A stretch of DNA of 64,000 nt from Arbacia lixula (Eukaryota; Echinodermata; Echinoidea; Arbacioida; Arbaciidae). Shown piece by piece: positions 42,566 to 54,530 of this stretch (within the stretch, counting starts at the first letter, position 1; each line of letters begins with the position of its first letter). The translations under genes were made by a program, and so were the position numbers. The notes below the pieces were generated by a model, which was not told the DNA's origin, did no database searches, and saw only the letters and a program-made list of their open reading frames with translations. The stretch spans positions 20,802,138 to 20,866,137 of the forward strand of contig OZ022581.1 in the NCBI GenBank assembly GCA_963669155.1. The letters are read 5' to 3'.

Positions 42566-43501
42566 ATGGCTGTCATGTGGCAGGACTTCACCCTGTTTGG
42601 CTCCTTCCTTTTCTTCGTGGCGGTGGGCTGGACCTTCAAGCAGAGCTATGAAAAGTTCACCCGCTACCGGGAGAAGACCGAGCTGGAGGTGGAGATGGAG
42701 AGTGTCATGATTGAGCAGTGCTTCAAGCGGTCGTGGATCGAGGGAGTCATGGTGGTCACCAGCGTCGCCGTCATGCTACTCATAGAGATGCTCCCGCGCC
42801 ACCAGGAGCAGTCGACGACCAGCAAGGGGAAGGCCGGGGCGGCGACGTCAGATTCGGACTCTCGCTGGTTTGTCTACATCATCTGGTTGCCATATGCCTT
42901 ATACAGCGTGGTCTTAATACTCTGCGATTTCTACTCGGCGTGGGTTAAGGTCTTCGTCAAACCTTGCATACTCTTTGCTCTACTCTGCGAGTACGCCATC
43001 GTGGCGGCGCACCTCAACAACCTGCCGAGCGGCACCGACCGGTGCATGTACACACCCGTCTGCACCCTGATCTACTTCTCGGCGCTGGTGGTGGTGGGGG
43101 AGCTGCTGGTGCCTGAGCTGGAGCAGCTGTGCTGGCTGCGATGCGGCTGTACCCTAGTCCAGGGCACCTGGCTGGTGCAGGTGGGCTGCACCCTCAGCAT
43201 GACGGGGCGGGAGTGGCGGCGGGACGAGGGCGTCGGCCTCACCGTCTTCGTCATCTTCCTCTGGCACTGCGTCCTGGCATGGATCGTCGTCCGCGTCCTC
43301 AAGAGAACGGTTAAGGTGGTCAGCACCTCTAAACCCACTGCGGACAACGCCTGGGAGTACTTTGACTTGTACAGTGACGACGATGATGATTTTTATTACG
43401 GGACCAAGTCCACGAAACACGACGGGTGGATGCAGAGAGGCGGTATAGCCCTAACTCCAGAGCAGATCCTCGCCATGGGATACAGAGCCGAATACTCATG
43501 A
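42566..43501 (+). CDS. TMEM45B-like: TMEM45-family (DUF716) seven-helix membrane protein
   Basis: 311 residues from ATG 42566 (context GAGCGATGG) to TGA 43499-43501, in one exon. Hydrophobic segments lie at about 8-24, 57-76, 101-123, 129-150, 163-183, 197-212 and 224-245, giving seven helices, as in the TMEM45A/B family. Family hallmarks seen: the opening FGSFLFFVAVGW, the sixth-helix LVQGTWLVQVG (relatives have LQGTWFWQIG) and the seventh-helix FLWH (relatives CWH). The acidic tail DLYSDDDDDFYYG and the C-terminal extension are longer than in human TMEM45B (275 residues). Codon use is GC-rich compared with the flanks. Known family roles are poorly defined (endomembrane proteins); no enzyme motif is visible. 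A spliced, non-coding upstream exon is implied but not located. Confidence 0.9.
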   Translation: MAVMWQDFTLFGSFLFFVAVGWTFKQSYEKFTRYREKTELEVEMESVMIEQCFKRSWIEGVMVVTSVAVMLLIEMLPRHQEQSTTSKGKAGAATSDSDSRWFVYIIWLPYALYSVVLILCDFYSAWVKVFVKPCILFALLCEYAIVAAHLNNLPSGTDRCMYTPVCTLIYFSALVVVGELLVPELEQLCWLRCGCTLVQGTWLVQVGCTLSMTGREWRRDEGVGLTVFVIFLWHCVLAWIVVRVLKRTVKVVSTSKPTADNAWEYFDLYSDDDDDFYYGTKSTKHDGWMQRGGIALTPEQILAMGYRAEYS

Positions 43502-43821
43502 CAGAGGGCGCTCCTCTTGTGTGCAGTAGTGTCAGCTCGCTAACCTTCTTTCAGCTTTCAGTAAACATAGAAAAGGCAATTTATTGTGGGTTGATTCCAT
43601 GGCACTTTTGCAGGCCTGAACTCAAGACGCATGACAGCGTGATCTGTTTGCCGTAAGACATTTATCACATGGCTTTCAGACTTACAGCAAGCAGCTGAGT
43701 TAAAAATTGACTTGTTTGTAATGCACACACGTTCACGTTGCTCCACACAGCACACCTTGTTTTGTTTGTGATCTTCGCATTTCTAATGTTCAAAACAAAG
43801 ACCAACTCATGTCAAATACTA

Positions 43822-43827
43822 AATAAA
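43822..43827 (+). promoter_or_regulatory. polyadenylation signal AATAAA of the TMEM45-like gene
   Basis: Canonical hexamer 320 bases after the stop, in the context TACTAAATAAAAATC. Confidence 0.55.
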
Positions 43828-44292
43828 AATCTCTTTTCAACGTATTTATCAGTAGATGATACATTGTATGCCTTGTCTTGAGCGCAGTAAAGTTCACCTT
43901 ACCTTTAAAAAGCTCAGGAAATGTCCTTCATTAAAGAATCTGTTCTGATTTTTATTGTGCATGTATTGACCTTTCATGCAAAGTATTGTGTTCTTTTAAG
44001 TATATACCCATATACAGTGTAGCATTCAATTAAAAAACACTTCTTTTGATAGATAAGGCCTGTATGTTCTATTTGACAAAGGTGAAAGTGAAAAAAACCC
44101 ATTAAAACATTAAAAATATTAGAAATACCCACCAGATCATTATCATAAAGTCTCTCTCTCAGTCACAGAGCCCACTTTTTGTTGGTATGTTATCGTTATG
44201 GTAACCATGATAACATGTGTCGCAAAAATTAATTATCTGGTCCCAAGGATTGTATAATAGAGCCTGCTACCCTAGCTGTACAGTATACTCAC
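43828..44292. other. non-coding stretch
   Basis: AT-rich sequence after the TMEM45-like gene. Contains the near-palindrome TATCGTTATGGTAACCATGATA near 44190. No gene. Confidence 0.45.
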
Positions 44293-44450
44293 CTGAGCCA
44301 TGTTATATGTTTTCAATTACTCTAAGTTACCATCAGTGGTAAATACCTTGGCAACAGGTGATAGAATGAGAGCTCATTGGCTGTTGCCGTGGTAGTTACC
44401 ATTGATGGTATGTTACAATGATTGAAAACCTATATGCAACATGGCCCAGG
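44293..44450. mobile_element. MITE family D, copy 2
   Basis: Ends CTGAGCCATGTTATATG and TATATGCAACATGGCCCAG. Inner arms CTAAGTTACCATCAGTGGTA and its inverse TACCATTGATGGTATGTTAC. Matches 27570-27725. Confidence 0.88.
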
Positions 44451-47055
44451 ACATGCAAGCATGATGCAAGAGAAATTTAACCCTTTGGGTGCCAGGTCAA
44501 CACCTGCTCTATAGGATTTGTGTATATTTCTTGTGCCAAAATGCAACAATACCACACAGAGGGATTTTCAACAAAATGGACTGTATTGTATATCTTGCTA
44601 TAGATTAAGCATATCGGGTATGTGCCGATTTGTTGCATGTAACATATATTTACAAAGATGAACAGGGTATTCATTCAAGTATGTACATGAATGTTGGTGT
44701 AATTGTTAGCAATATGTCATCATACATACATGTTCACTTATTTTTATGTATGGAGCTGGCCTCAGTAACATGTTCAATTACTTTCAATCAGTTTTACATG
44801 CAAGTTGAATGAATTAGTTTGCACTGAGTAATTTGTTAATAAGAAAGTCGTTGATAAGTTTTTAATGTGAGCTCATGATATGTGTTACGTGCCAAGTAGG
44901 GATATAGCCTAAGAGCATCATGTTTGTAAAAAGAAATATGCCTTTATTTCACCTGTTCTTCAGACACGGAGGGAATATAGCAGGGATAGCATACCTGGGC
45001 AGTGTTCAATACATTAATAATTGATATGACTGAGCTGCGCCGAGTCCCTGACCTATTGTGACAAACACTCTCCACTGTCAGTTCTAACACCAAGTTGACT
45101 GGCATGATTGCACTGAGCAGAGACATAAGTATTACTCATGAATGCCTACAGCACTTAACGTCATCGCGCATTTTTGGCTAAGTTTGCACTTGTAATTGGC
45201 CATGTTCAATATGCATGGAAATGGTTATGCGGGGTATCTAACAATATATGGTATTCGTGGTAACTTCAAAGCATGTCTGAGGTTTGTCTGACCAGCAACA
45301 ACTGATGGGTTCATAGTGCATTCCACTTATTGAAATTGAATCACTCTGGTCAGGGAACGTCATAACTAAGCAGTCGAAATGAAAGTTATAAATTTTAATG
45401 AGTTATGAAAACGGCTTTTTAAATGATATATAGGCCTACCTTGCACATTGCTACAGTATCAAATATCTAAATCGAGGTAAATACAAGAAAATGGGGATAA
45501 AAAGAATGTTCCGTGAAGTTTTATGTACTTTACAATAGGCGCTTTCACACCTATACCGATCAGGAAAATACCCGTAGTTTTCAGGCCCTGGAAATCCCTG
45601 ATAGTTATTTCATGCATTCACACCTTCCAAGATTGGCTAAGTTTTTCGTACCTGTGAGCACTATTGTTCCTTACTTGCTTTCACAATACAAATATTCCCG
45701 CGATCTTGGAAAAAGCCCTGTACTTTTGAAACTGTTGCAACAATAGTCTGAGAACTTTGCTTTCACCGTGTTCACACGGGCAAAATAACGGGTATTTTCA
45801 TATCGGGGTTGAGTACTTGATCACAAAATACAAGGTCGGTTCTGATCAGGGAGATGCAAAAGCGGCCAATGTGTATCATACATCGATGGCCCCTTTGTCT
45901 GATTGTTATGACTTCTATTGTTCTCAGATACTGCTATCTTCTCGAGACAGTGACAGATGCAAGCCACCATCCCGCCGAACAAAATTAAAAAACACTCAAA
46001 AAAATGACATGATGGAATATCGCTGCCAGCTGATTGCATTTGCTATGCGTGGATATTTTGAAGGAGTGGTTTTTCAAATGAAATGAGATGCTTTCAAGCC
46101 CAGAACATCAAGGCTTGGGTAAGCTGTGTATGGAACCACAGAGAGGCAAGAAAAGGGATGGATCTTCTGTGTTTCACCGTCACCATAACATGTACCCTCG
46201 AAATCCAAAGTCAATTAGCCATGTGCTTTCTTGAAGGATTACTTTGTACATGCTACCAATATATCATGAATATCATGAATATGTCGCTCAACCGCATAAA
46301 GTGCCACATCATTATACAGTTTTGATCTGGCTCTGCAAGAAACAGCAGAACCTGTCAGATTTTGAAAAGCTGAGCACGAGTCTAATGATGTAGAAATGTA
46401 GCATATGGGAAGATTTTTTTTTAAAGGAACTCTCCATTACATCTACATGTATTATCTTTGAAGTGAACTATCGTTATATTGTATCTACATTTGCTATGTA
46501 TGTAAAATTCATTCCTTATGTCAATGATAAGAGAGAACGAAGGGGAAGATCTATTGTAATGTGCCAAATAACGTAAAGCAGTATTCATTATAAATTCAGC
46601 CTTGCCTTTCTTGAGTAGAGACAAGGCCGCGCTGAACTGTAATTCTTTTACATTTTGACTGTAATAACACTGATGGAACGACTGTTTTATGCAGATATCA
46701 GTATATCAGCTGCTAGCCAGCTCCTTCATGTATGTATACATGTTCATCTGCTTTCATGTCGTACGGTATGTGGTACATTTTTTGTGTTAAATAATATTCG
46801 TTGGGAATTGAATCATTTCATTAAAGAGGCAATATTTGGTATTTCATTTGATATTGTTTGTCATTTTGTTTCTTCTTTTTGATAAATGATATTGGAATAT
46901 GCCATGGCAAATACCAACATAAAAACAAATTATTTGAACTTCATTTCGATAAACCTATTTGATATAAGCAGGAGCAAAAGTGATAGTTGATAACAATGGT
47001 CATGGTATAATGATAACATTGGTGTCACTTATTTCTGCATGTTGATGATGGTCAG
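44451..47055. other. non-coding stretch, possibly a decayed transposon at 45535-46090
   Basis: Two consecutive open frames (45513-45746, 45757-46086) sit in sequence with repeated TTTCACAC/TTCACACGGG motifs near 45541, 45620 and 45762. That pattern suggests a mobile element, but I recognise no transposase motif. The rest is AT-rich and featureless. Confidence 0.3.
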
Positions 47056-47110
47056 AGAGAGAGCGCGAGAGAGAGGGGAGAGAGAGGGGGCAGAGAGAGA
47101 GATAGGGGGT

Positions 47111-47190
<80 letters not shown>

Positions 47191-47206
47191 CGGGAGGGGG
47201 GGGGGA
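47056..47206. repeat. (GA)n microsatellite with G-run
   Basis: GA repeat with GCGAGA and GGGG interruptions, about 80 bases nearly pure, ending in a G9 run. Confidence 0.95.
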
Positions 47207-49084
47207 TAACACTTGACTAAGCTTTGTTGGGACTTGGGATAACGCCACAAACCAAGACTACACATTCTGAATAGAGACTACCATGCGAGATGAAAAATTG
47301 ATGCCCCGGGGCGACGTGTGTCAGCCCTTGGCAGGTCGGGATGCCGCGGGCAACGGGGCTCCCTGAATCTAACTCCTAGGAACACCCAGGGGGTTTCGAA
47401 CCCTAGGATGAGACATGAAATGCGGGACATGACATCTGCGCGCCCGTGAGTGAGTGTGTGTGTGTATATGTGAGTGTGTGTGCGTGCCTATGTCTGTGCA
47501 CGGACCCTGCTTCGAAAAGATGTAGTAGAAGTAGGGTCTATCTGTGTCTGTAACACATAGCCCATGACACGTTCAGGGATGTGTTATGGAATGATATGAA
47601 CCAACTTTCTTTCTTTGAACCCAAGTACCACGCCTCTGAAATGTTATTTGTTCTCAACAGGTGCTGTTCAGGTGTTTGAACAATATGATTGTGTGGCAAC
47701 GGCTTCTCAGAGAGAACAAAAGAAATGTACAGTCTCATTTCGCTTGTCCCGTTCTGTTAACGGAAGTAATGCTTTCATGAGCATAACATGTACATGAATC
47801 AGAAAACACAAATAAACAAGTTTTTCAAGTAAAATATCACCGCTGCACGCAAACGCACACAAATACCGTTAATGATAATAGATGTCATTTTGAGAATGGT
47901 TGAATCCCACAAATGCACAAGATGTCGCAAAGTGAAGGAATTGGTCAATTTTGTAAGTAATACAAATATCTTATATGTCCGATTTTTTTTTAATGATTCC
48001 TCATTACTTTTCAAAACAAAAGCAGAGTAACGGATCTGTCATAATCTTCCCTTAACTTCCTTATAGTTTGCGAACAAATTTGTCAAAAACAAAGCTTCTA
48101 GAGGCAAATGGGCAATTAAAGAAATTTCTGCACATGGAACATCAAAGCATTGTCATGATTATGGAATGCTTTTGACATTCATGAGCACGTTTTAGAACCC
48201 ATACATGCCATACAGATGTTTGAATGTATTACGCTCCTTGTTCTCATTACGTACACCTTACTGATACGTTTATGCGCCGGTATGCTATTTCTGTACGAGC
48301 GTTTTACATCGATTTCACGCTTTATGCACAACTTCTCCAAAGCATTTCTTGATCGGTATCTTGAAAGGAAGGGGCTTTCATGCGTTCATCCTATCCCGCA
48401 AAAATCGGCTGTTTTGTTCCGCTTCAGAATATCTGGAGATGCAGGCTACCCTCTGCACACGCTTTCACATTATCAAAACACGCACCCGCCCCCCACCCCC
48501 ACCCCCCACCCCCCTGCCCTCCGTCCAACCTTTCACACCTCACACTATCCATTCTTGATTGGTGAACACGGATTTTCAATTAAACTAAATATATTTTTTT
48601 TTTACCGAATGAAGAATGCGAGCGATCATTCCACTTTCAATTTTTTTTTATGCATGTTGTCAGGACTAACATACAGTAAGTAAGAGATAAGCCGATCATG
48701 GTGATCGATAACTATGACCATGGACCCTAGCACGAATGACTGATAACTGCATAACTGGCACGGTTGGAGGAGCGTTCACACAGGGGCGAACTATTGCCGC
48801 CATGTTCGCACAAATGTCTACCCTACTACTGACCCGATCACATGTCTCTCTACTCAGGGAAGCGGCGAGTCGTTCACATTGCGAGACTGACAATCTCCGA
48901 CAGGTGACGTATCTTTCATTGCTTTGCCGCACGCAGTGACCGGGCGGAGCGGCATTGGTAAACTCTCGTCTATGCGAACACACCCTGGTGTGAGACGTAT
49001 GATCGGCACGAACAGGAGTACTTGTACTTTCTTGAGACGTGCGAAGGAGGGAAAGAGTGATCAGTGAGACGTGGGGACGAAGAG
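47207..49084. other. non-coding stretch with CpG-richer patches
   Basis: 47290-47400 (CCCCGGGGCGACGTG) and 48750-48990 (ACTATTGCCGCCATGTTCGC) are GC/CpG-rich relative to the flanks. I find no splice-supported frame, though either could be an unmethylated promoter or an old repeat. Confidence 0.35.
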
Positions 49085-49126
<42 letters not shown>

Positions 49127-49246
49127 AGGGAGGGAGAGAGAGAGGGGGAGAGAGATACAGAGAGAGAGAGATACAGAGAGAGGGGGGGAGGGAGAGAGAT
49201 ACAGTTATATATGATAAGATAGACAGTTAATAAATGGGATTAAAAT

Positions 49247-49297
<51 letters not shown>

Positions 49298-49315
49298 AGG
49301 GAGGGAGAGAGAGAC
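49085..49315. repeat. (GA)n microsatellite pair
   Basis: (GA)n with ATACAG interruptions at 49085-49203 and a second (GA)n at 49250-49312. Confidence 0.95.
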
Positions 49316-50407
49316 GGGGTGTTCAATTCATTAGAGAAATCAAAACATCGATATGAGCGGATGCACTCTACCTTTGGGCCAATGACTTGTACCATACATG
49401 ACATCGTAGGAGCGAAAAATTGATTCAATTTTGTTGAGGCGAAAACTCCCTCAGACCCACCTTTGGAAGACGAACACGAGCTAGCTTTGCAAGACATCGT
49501 TATGTCATAAACCATATCTACAGTGCATTGGTGGTATTCAGTCTCTCAAACGTTCTTCGGATCTTCCATCATCATGTTGACATAGTATAATATTGAAATT
49601 AGATACTGACTGTAATAACGACAAAGGTAATTACAGTACAATAGCACGTTGCAATGTTGTAAAACTGCAACTGAGCATAATCATGCCTCTATCGTTTCGG
49701 CAACGAATCATTTATCCAAGAGTTCCTTTTCTACGATCCTCTATCTACCAAACTCTTCCTCCTATCCATCTCCTCATATTTTCTCTTTCTCTGTCCCTCC
49801 TATCATTCTCTCTTTCTCTCACTGCTCAACGCATGAGTTGGAAATTGATAAATAGCATCAAGATTTTAAAAAAAAGAGAGAAAAGAACACGCACGTAATT
49901 ATGATGCTAAGATAAATAACACGAAACCAAAGTTCATACCTATAGCAGAATATGCGTCAACACGCATTCTAGCGCTCCTCCCCCCCCCCCCCCCCGCTCC
50001 TCCTCCCTCCACCTGCAGTAAATGAAATGTGGGGACAGTGGAGCAGTTTCAATAAACAGAACAGTAACCCGAATTCCATAACGCAAGACTTCGCTCTGAC
50101 ATTAACTGTTATCGTTGTCCTCATTCATATTTGTGTTCCGAGGCATTATCATTGAGTTTTTCCATAATCATTTCCGTGTCTGGATGATTTCCTGGATGAT
50201 TCCCTGGATGATCCCCACGACGATGCACGGAGAGCAATGGGGTTCAGTGGAGAGGGGAAGATTGCCAGTCAAGATGGATCCCTCATGGAGCACCGGGCGC
50301 GACCACAGCTATGGGCCGCGTTGAGACGGACCACGAGAGGAGAAGCTGAAGATGAGTTGAACGAGGTAGATATTAAAGAGAATATAGTGTGCAGGGAAAA
50401 CAAAACG
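49316..50407. other. non-coding stretch
   Basis: Contains a C17 run at 49979-49995. Frames at 50115-50422 are open in two phases and include tandem TGGATGATTCCC units; they resemble no known protein. Confidence 0.4.
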
Positions 50408-50716
50408 TTTCAAAGAGGGTGATCGCGAGCAATTTTCTTGCCAATGGTCTTAAATATTCATGTATTGTCCATTTTAGAAACTTGCTGAAAGTTATTTGCC
50501 CTCAAATGATCCCCATTTGGAATAGTTAGTGAAATGAAATTTTGAGGATTTGTAATTTAATCACTAATTTCTCCAAATGTGGGTCATTTGAGGGCAAATA
50601 ACTTTCAGCAAGTTTCTAAAATGCACAATACATGAATTTAAGACCATTGTCAAGAAGATTGCTCACGATCACCCTTTTGAAGGCTTTTTGTCTTCCTAGT
50701 ACAGTATATTTCCTTT
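50408..50716. mobile_element. MITE family L, complete palindromic copy
   Basis: Left arm GGTGATCGCGAGCAATTTTC, CAATGGTCTTAAATATTCAT, TAGAAACTTGCTGAAAGTTA; right arm is the inverse, closing GCTCACGATCACCCTTTTGA. The centre is a short AT-rich spacer near 50530. A single arm recurs at 33551-33693. Confidence 0.85.
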
Positions 50717-51186
50717 AAGATGCAGGGAAGTTGAAGGAGGGGAGATGGAGGATGAGAAATGAAGGATGATGGTGAAGGAGGAGATATGATGAAGGAGGTA
50801 AGAAGGAGGTAGGCTGAACTTTGCGGGAAGCGATGCAGTGAGAGGATTGCCCGTTAAGCAGACGGTGATGTTTGCAGACTGGACTCGAGTCAATATGTTG
50901 TCTTGCTTTGTTCCAACAGAACACAGCACGTAACCAACATACTTATTTTTAACTCGATCGTGAGATGACAAATTAGTAGGTCTGATGCGCAATGCTACAT
51001 TTAATTTTCTGTAGTCTGTTTTCATACAAAGTTCACGAATCGATAGATAGGAATTGGCCAGTAACTCACATGCTGCATAATCATTATTTCTTTCTTCCCG
51101 CATGCTAGGTTCAATTATCCATTTCGCACATGAGGAAAGTCGTCCAACAGTGTACCTAGCAGCGACGTCCTGATTTCTATTTCCTG

Positions 51187-51240
51187 TCATGTCCGCTTCC
51201 GATCTCATACACTAGTACACGAGACCGGAAGCGGACATGA
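51187..51240. other. strong hairpin: 20-bp stem, 14-base loop
   Basis: TCATGTCCGCTTCCGATCTC at 51187-51206 and GAGACCGGAAGCGGACATGA at 51221-51240 pair over 20 bases with one mismatch. GC-rich compared with its surroundings. Too short for a typical animal pre-miRNA; function unknown. Confidence 0.8.
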
Positions 51241-51463
51241 GTGTGAGAAAAATCTGAATGTAGCTGCGCAGTGCATTGCCGGATGACCTTTCCTATTATG
51301 CGGTATGGAAAATTGTTGGTCTATATGCTTTGACTGCTGGTTGGATAACGACTCATAATAGCTTTGGGTAACGTTACCTTATTGGAATGGGTAACGTCTC
51401 AAGTACGTTTAGAATGAGACCAGATAGAAACACGAGAGTTGTGATATGGTGCAAGAGGTTGGT

Positions 51464-51480
51464 TGGGGGGGGGGGGGGGG
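51464..51480. repeat. G17 run
   Basis: Homopolymer within a purine-rich stretch (51455-51530). Confidence 0.9.
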
Positions 51481-52035
51481 TGGAGGGGCAGGCGGAAACT
51501 ATTCAAGGGAAGGGAAGTATTGGGGAGGATAAGATATATTAAGGATGTACATCCTAGGGTATATACATGTATAACTCTGAGTAAGAAGTTTGCAGCAAAA
51601 TACGATACACAAAGAGGCTTAGTTCTCCAAGTGAAGTCACTGAACTCATCACGCTTATTACATGTATTGTCTGCTCCGATTTCCTGAAAAAAAAAACGTG
51701 ATTGCTAATTCTCGGAGATGAGATGGAGGCGGGTCCTTCGGAGCGTTACCATGGTAACCCATATCGGGACTTACAAGATATGGACAGGAATGGGGCCATT
51801 AGCAGTCACAGGTATTCCTCCGAGTGTACTTGGTGTTCAGGATCTCACACCGAGAAGGTTGTAGAAGAGCAGTGACGTCATCTGTCTATGTTCTTTCTCA
51901 GTGATAATGTGACTGAACGTGTGTACATGACACTATTGATGCATTCCTTGGTTTATGCCTGTGTATTTTTTCCTTGCGATCGTTGTAGACGATTGTAGTG
52001 ATACATATAGGCGAGGGGCTAGGTACAGAGCTACA
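51481..52035. other. non-coding stretch
   Basis: Nothing recognisable. A short GTTACCATGGTAAC palindrome lies near 51746. Confidence 0.4.
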
Positions 52036-52089
52036 GAGGAAGAGAGAGAAAGAGGGAGAGAGAAAGAGAAAGAGAGAGAGAGAGAGAGG

Positions 52090-52122
<33 letters not shown>

Positions 52123-52125
52123 AGA
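52036..52125. repeat. (GA)n microsatellite
   Basis: GA repeat with AAGAGA and GGGAGA variants, ending in a G10 run. Confidence 0.95.
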
Positions 52126-52248
52126 TAGAGAGATTAGCGAATAGTAAGGGTGGAGAGGAAGAAGAAGAAAAAATAACAACGATCATAAAGTATCATGCTA
52201 CTTTCAAAGATTACCGGAATTGGCTCATGATACACAATTTGAAGGAGG

Positions 52249-52470
52249 GAAGAAGAAGAAGAAGAAGAAGAAGAAGAAGAAGAAGAAGAAGAAGAAGAAG
52301 AAGAAGAAGAAGAAGAAGAAGAAGAAGAAGAAGAAGAAGAAGAAGAAGAAGAAGAAGAAGAAGAAGAAGAAGAAGAAGAAGAAGAAGAAGAAGAAGAAGA
52401 AGAAGAAGAAGAAGAAGAAGAAGAAGAAGAAGAAGAAGAAGAAGAAGAAGAAGAAGAAGAAGAAGAAGAA
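52249..52470. repeat. (GAA)n trinucleotide array, about 74 units
   Basis: About 222 bases of uninterrupted AAG/GAA. The long poly-Lys/Arg/Leu/Phe open frames in every phase are repeat translations. Confidence 0.98.
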
Positions 52471-53320
52471 AGATAGCAAAGGAATCGTCCTCTTCAAGTG
52501 TGTGAAAAACTACCACACTGGGTGAGTTACCGCATCTCTAAAGAATCTCTGCCGAGCTGCAGCACACCATTTTTTTGTTTCTTCCTCCCCAGCCATACGC
52601 CAGCCACGCTACGCCGGTCTTTAAGCTGATTTTATTGATCTCCTCTCACTCAGCAGTCGCTGATCTGCTTCAGTCCCATTTCCTGTGTCTCTGATGTGTT
52701 AATTCAGGCCCCGACAAGCAAGACAAGACGCCGATTCCAACACGTGGGATCGTTGTAGAATGACGCATCGGGAGACAAGAAGGTGTACTAAATAATTCAA
52801 TCCACAATAACGAGTATGTTACACACAGACCATATGATAGCGTTTAGAAGTGGAGGCTGAGAGGAGTGGGGAGGGGAGGCAGGGAGGGGGGGGGAGGCGG
52901 AAGATGCCTCCAATGGTAGCCGCTTAAAAAACAGTTCATTCATTGACTGAGACTTTATTCAAATATATGTATACAAATATAAATGACCATTATTACATAT
53001 TACACTTATTGAAAAATAACAAGAACAACACACCCGAAGCAATATCACGGAATGAGGGGACAGCGAAAAAGGTATTTACATACTATGTGCGACCGCACGC
53101 ACACATAAAACTTACAAATTGTTATTCAAATCATTTTGAAAAGCAACATGAAAATATATCACAGATTTAATTTACCCACATACATCGACTGTTCATATCG
53201 GAATTATAGACCCGTGATCTAATGAGTGCTGTATATTGTGCCAACATACAATCGAGTTGAATTGAAATGCAATGATCTGATGATGATAATGGAAATGAAT
53301 TCACACTCTATACTAACATA
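52471..53320. other. non-coding stretch
   Basis: No gene seen; a G-rich patch lies at 52855-52905. Confidence 0.4.
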
Positions 53321-53321
53321 T

Positions 53322-53394
53322 CACGCACACATACACATACACACACACATACACACACACATACACACACCTATACACACACACACACACATAC

Positions 53395-53446
<52 letters not shown>
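53322..53446. repeat. (CA)n followed by (GA)n
   Basis: Interrupted CACATA repeat switching at 53400 to pure GA for about 46 bases. Confidence 0.95.
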
Positions 53447-53447
<1 letters not shown>

Positions 53448-54109
53448 CATACGTTCACACACGTGTGCTCCAATACATACTTACATTTTGTACATATATA
53501 CCTACATCTACAGTATGTACAGTATAATGTTACTGTTTCTGAATAATAGTACTGTAGGTCCATGGACTTAATTTAATCTGCTTTTTTAGGTTGAGGAGAT
53601 ACAGCTACTGCATTTTACCAACTTGACGGATATGCCATTTATATTCAAATGGCATGTAAACAGCCACAATAAGAGAATTTATAGAATTGCATTAGAAGGA
53701 TATATCCATTAGCCTGTCTTTATGGTTAGCTCTTTTTCCAAACAGCAAAATACGATCGTATTTTCCTCCACCGCCTCGTTCGTATCTTAATTTCACCTTT
53801 TGTAGTAGCGATCAAGCGCACTGAAATCCTAAATGGGGTCGTTTATAGACATTTCAATGATAAATCGCTTTCTTCACCAGTACCGACGGTGCAGGCTATT
53901 TTCATCAAGTCAGGACACTTACTGGGAAATAACGTTGTTGAGTAGAGTGTAGAGGGTGATTTGTTACGAGCATTAGGCGTGCATTAAGCGTGTTAGCCGC
54001 CAAATGCTGGCGTCTGAGTTAGCCGAGAGCCCATACAGGGTGTCCCATGAAAACAATAGGCAGAGAGAGAGAGAGATTTTTGTTTTCTGAATTGTTTTTC
54101 ATTCATTTG
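53447..54109. other. non-coding stretch
   Basis: AT-rich; no recognisable feature. Confidence 0.4.
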
Positions 54110-54530
54110 AAGGGCTCATTTGCAAAAGGGGTTAGATCTATTTTTCATCAAATTCGATTTTTTTTTTGTCTCAATGTATAGATTTGAAGTAGATCTATAA
54201 GATGATAATGAAACAAAAGTTGAAATTCCCTTGAAAACATGAGCAAAAAATGGGAACGAAAAATCACTTTTTTTCAAAAGGAGTTAGATCCATTTTAGTT
54301 TGTTTTCAAAAGGGGGTAGATCGACAAAGGTACTTTTTGGAAAAAAAAATATTTTAAAAATATGAAGACAGATAGATTTCTTTTACACCCAATTTTATGT
54401 TTACATGGTGGCGTAGTATATCATAACAATTTAGTTTCGCATAAGAAAATTGCAATATGGGAGAATAAAACAGTAGATTTTCTCAGAATGGTCTAATGTG
54501 GATCTAACCCCTTTTGCAAACAAGCTCTTC
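54110..54530. mobile_element. MITE family H, palindromic with iterated internal motif
   Basis: Ends GAGCTCATTTGCAAAAGGGG-like and CCCCTTTTGCAAACAAGCTC. AAAAGGGGTTAGATC or close variants occur near 54126, 54278 and 54306, and inverted near 54508. About 420 bases, no coding capacity. Confidence 0.85.

Noticed and set aside
45513-46086. Two adjacent open frames, possible transposase
   Set aside because: No catalytic motif or terminal inverted repeats I can confirm; kept only as a note in the regional entry.
47375-47405. GGGTTTCGAACCC, resembling a tRNA T-arm
   Set aside because: It is a simple palindrome with no acceptor, D or anticodon arms around it.
50696-51208. 170-codon minus-strand frame
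   Set aside because: Overlaps the end of a MITE and a strong hairpin; residues unlike any known protein.
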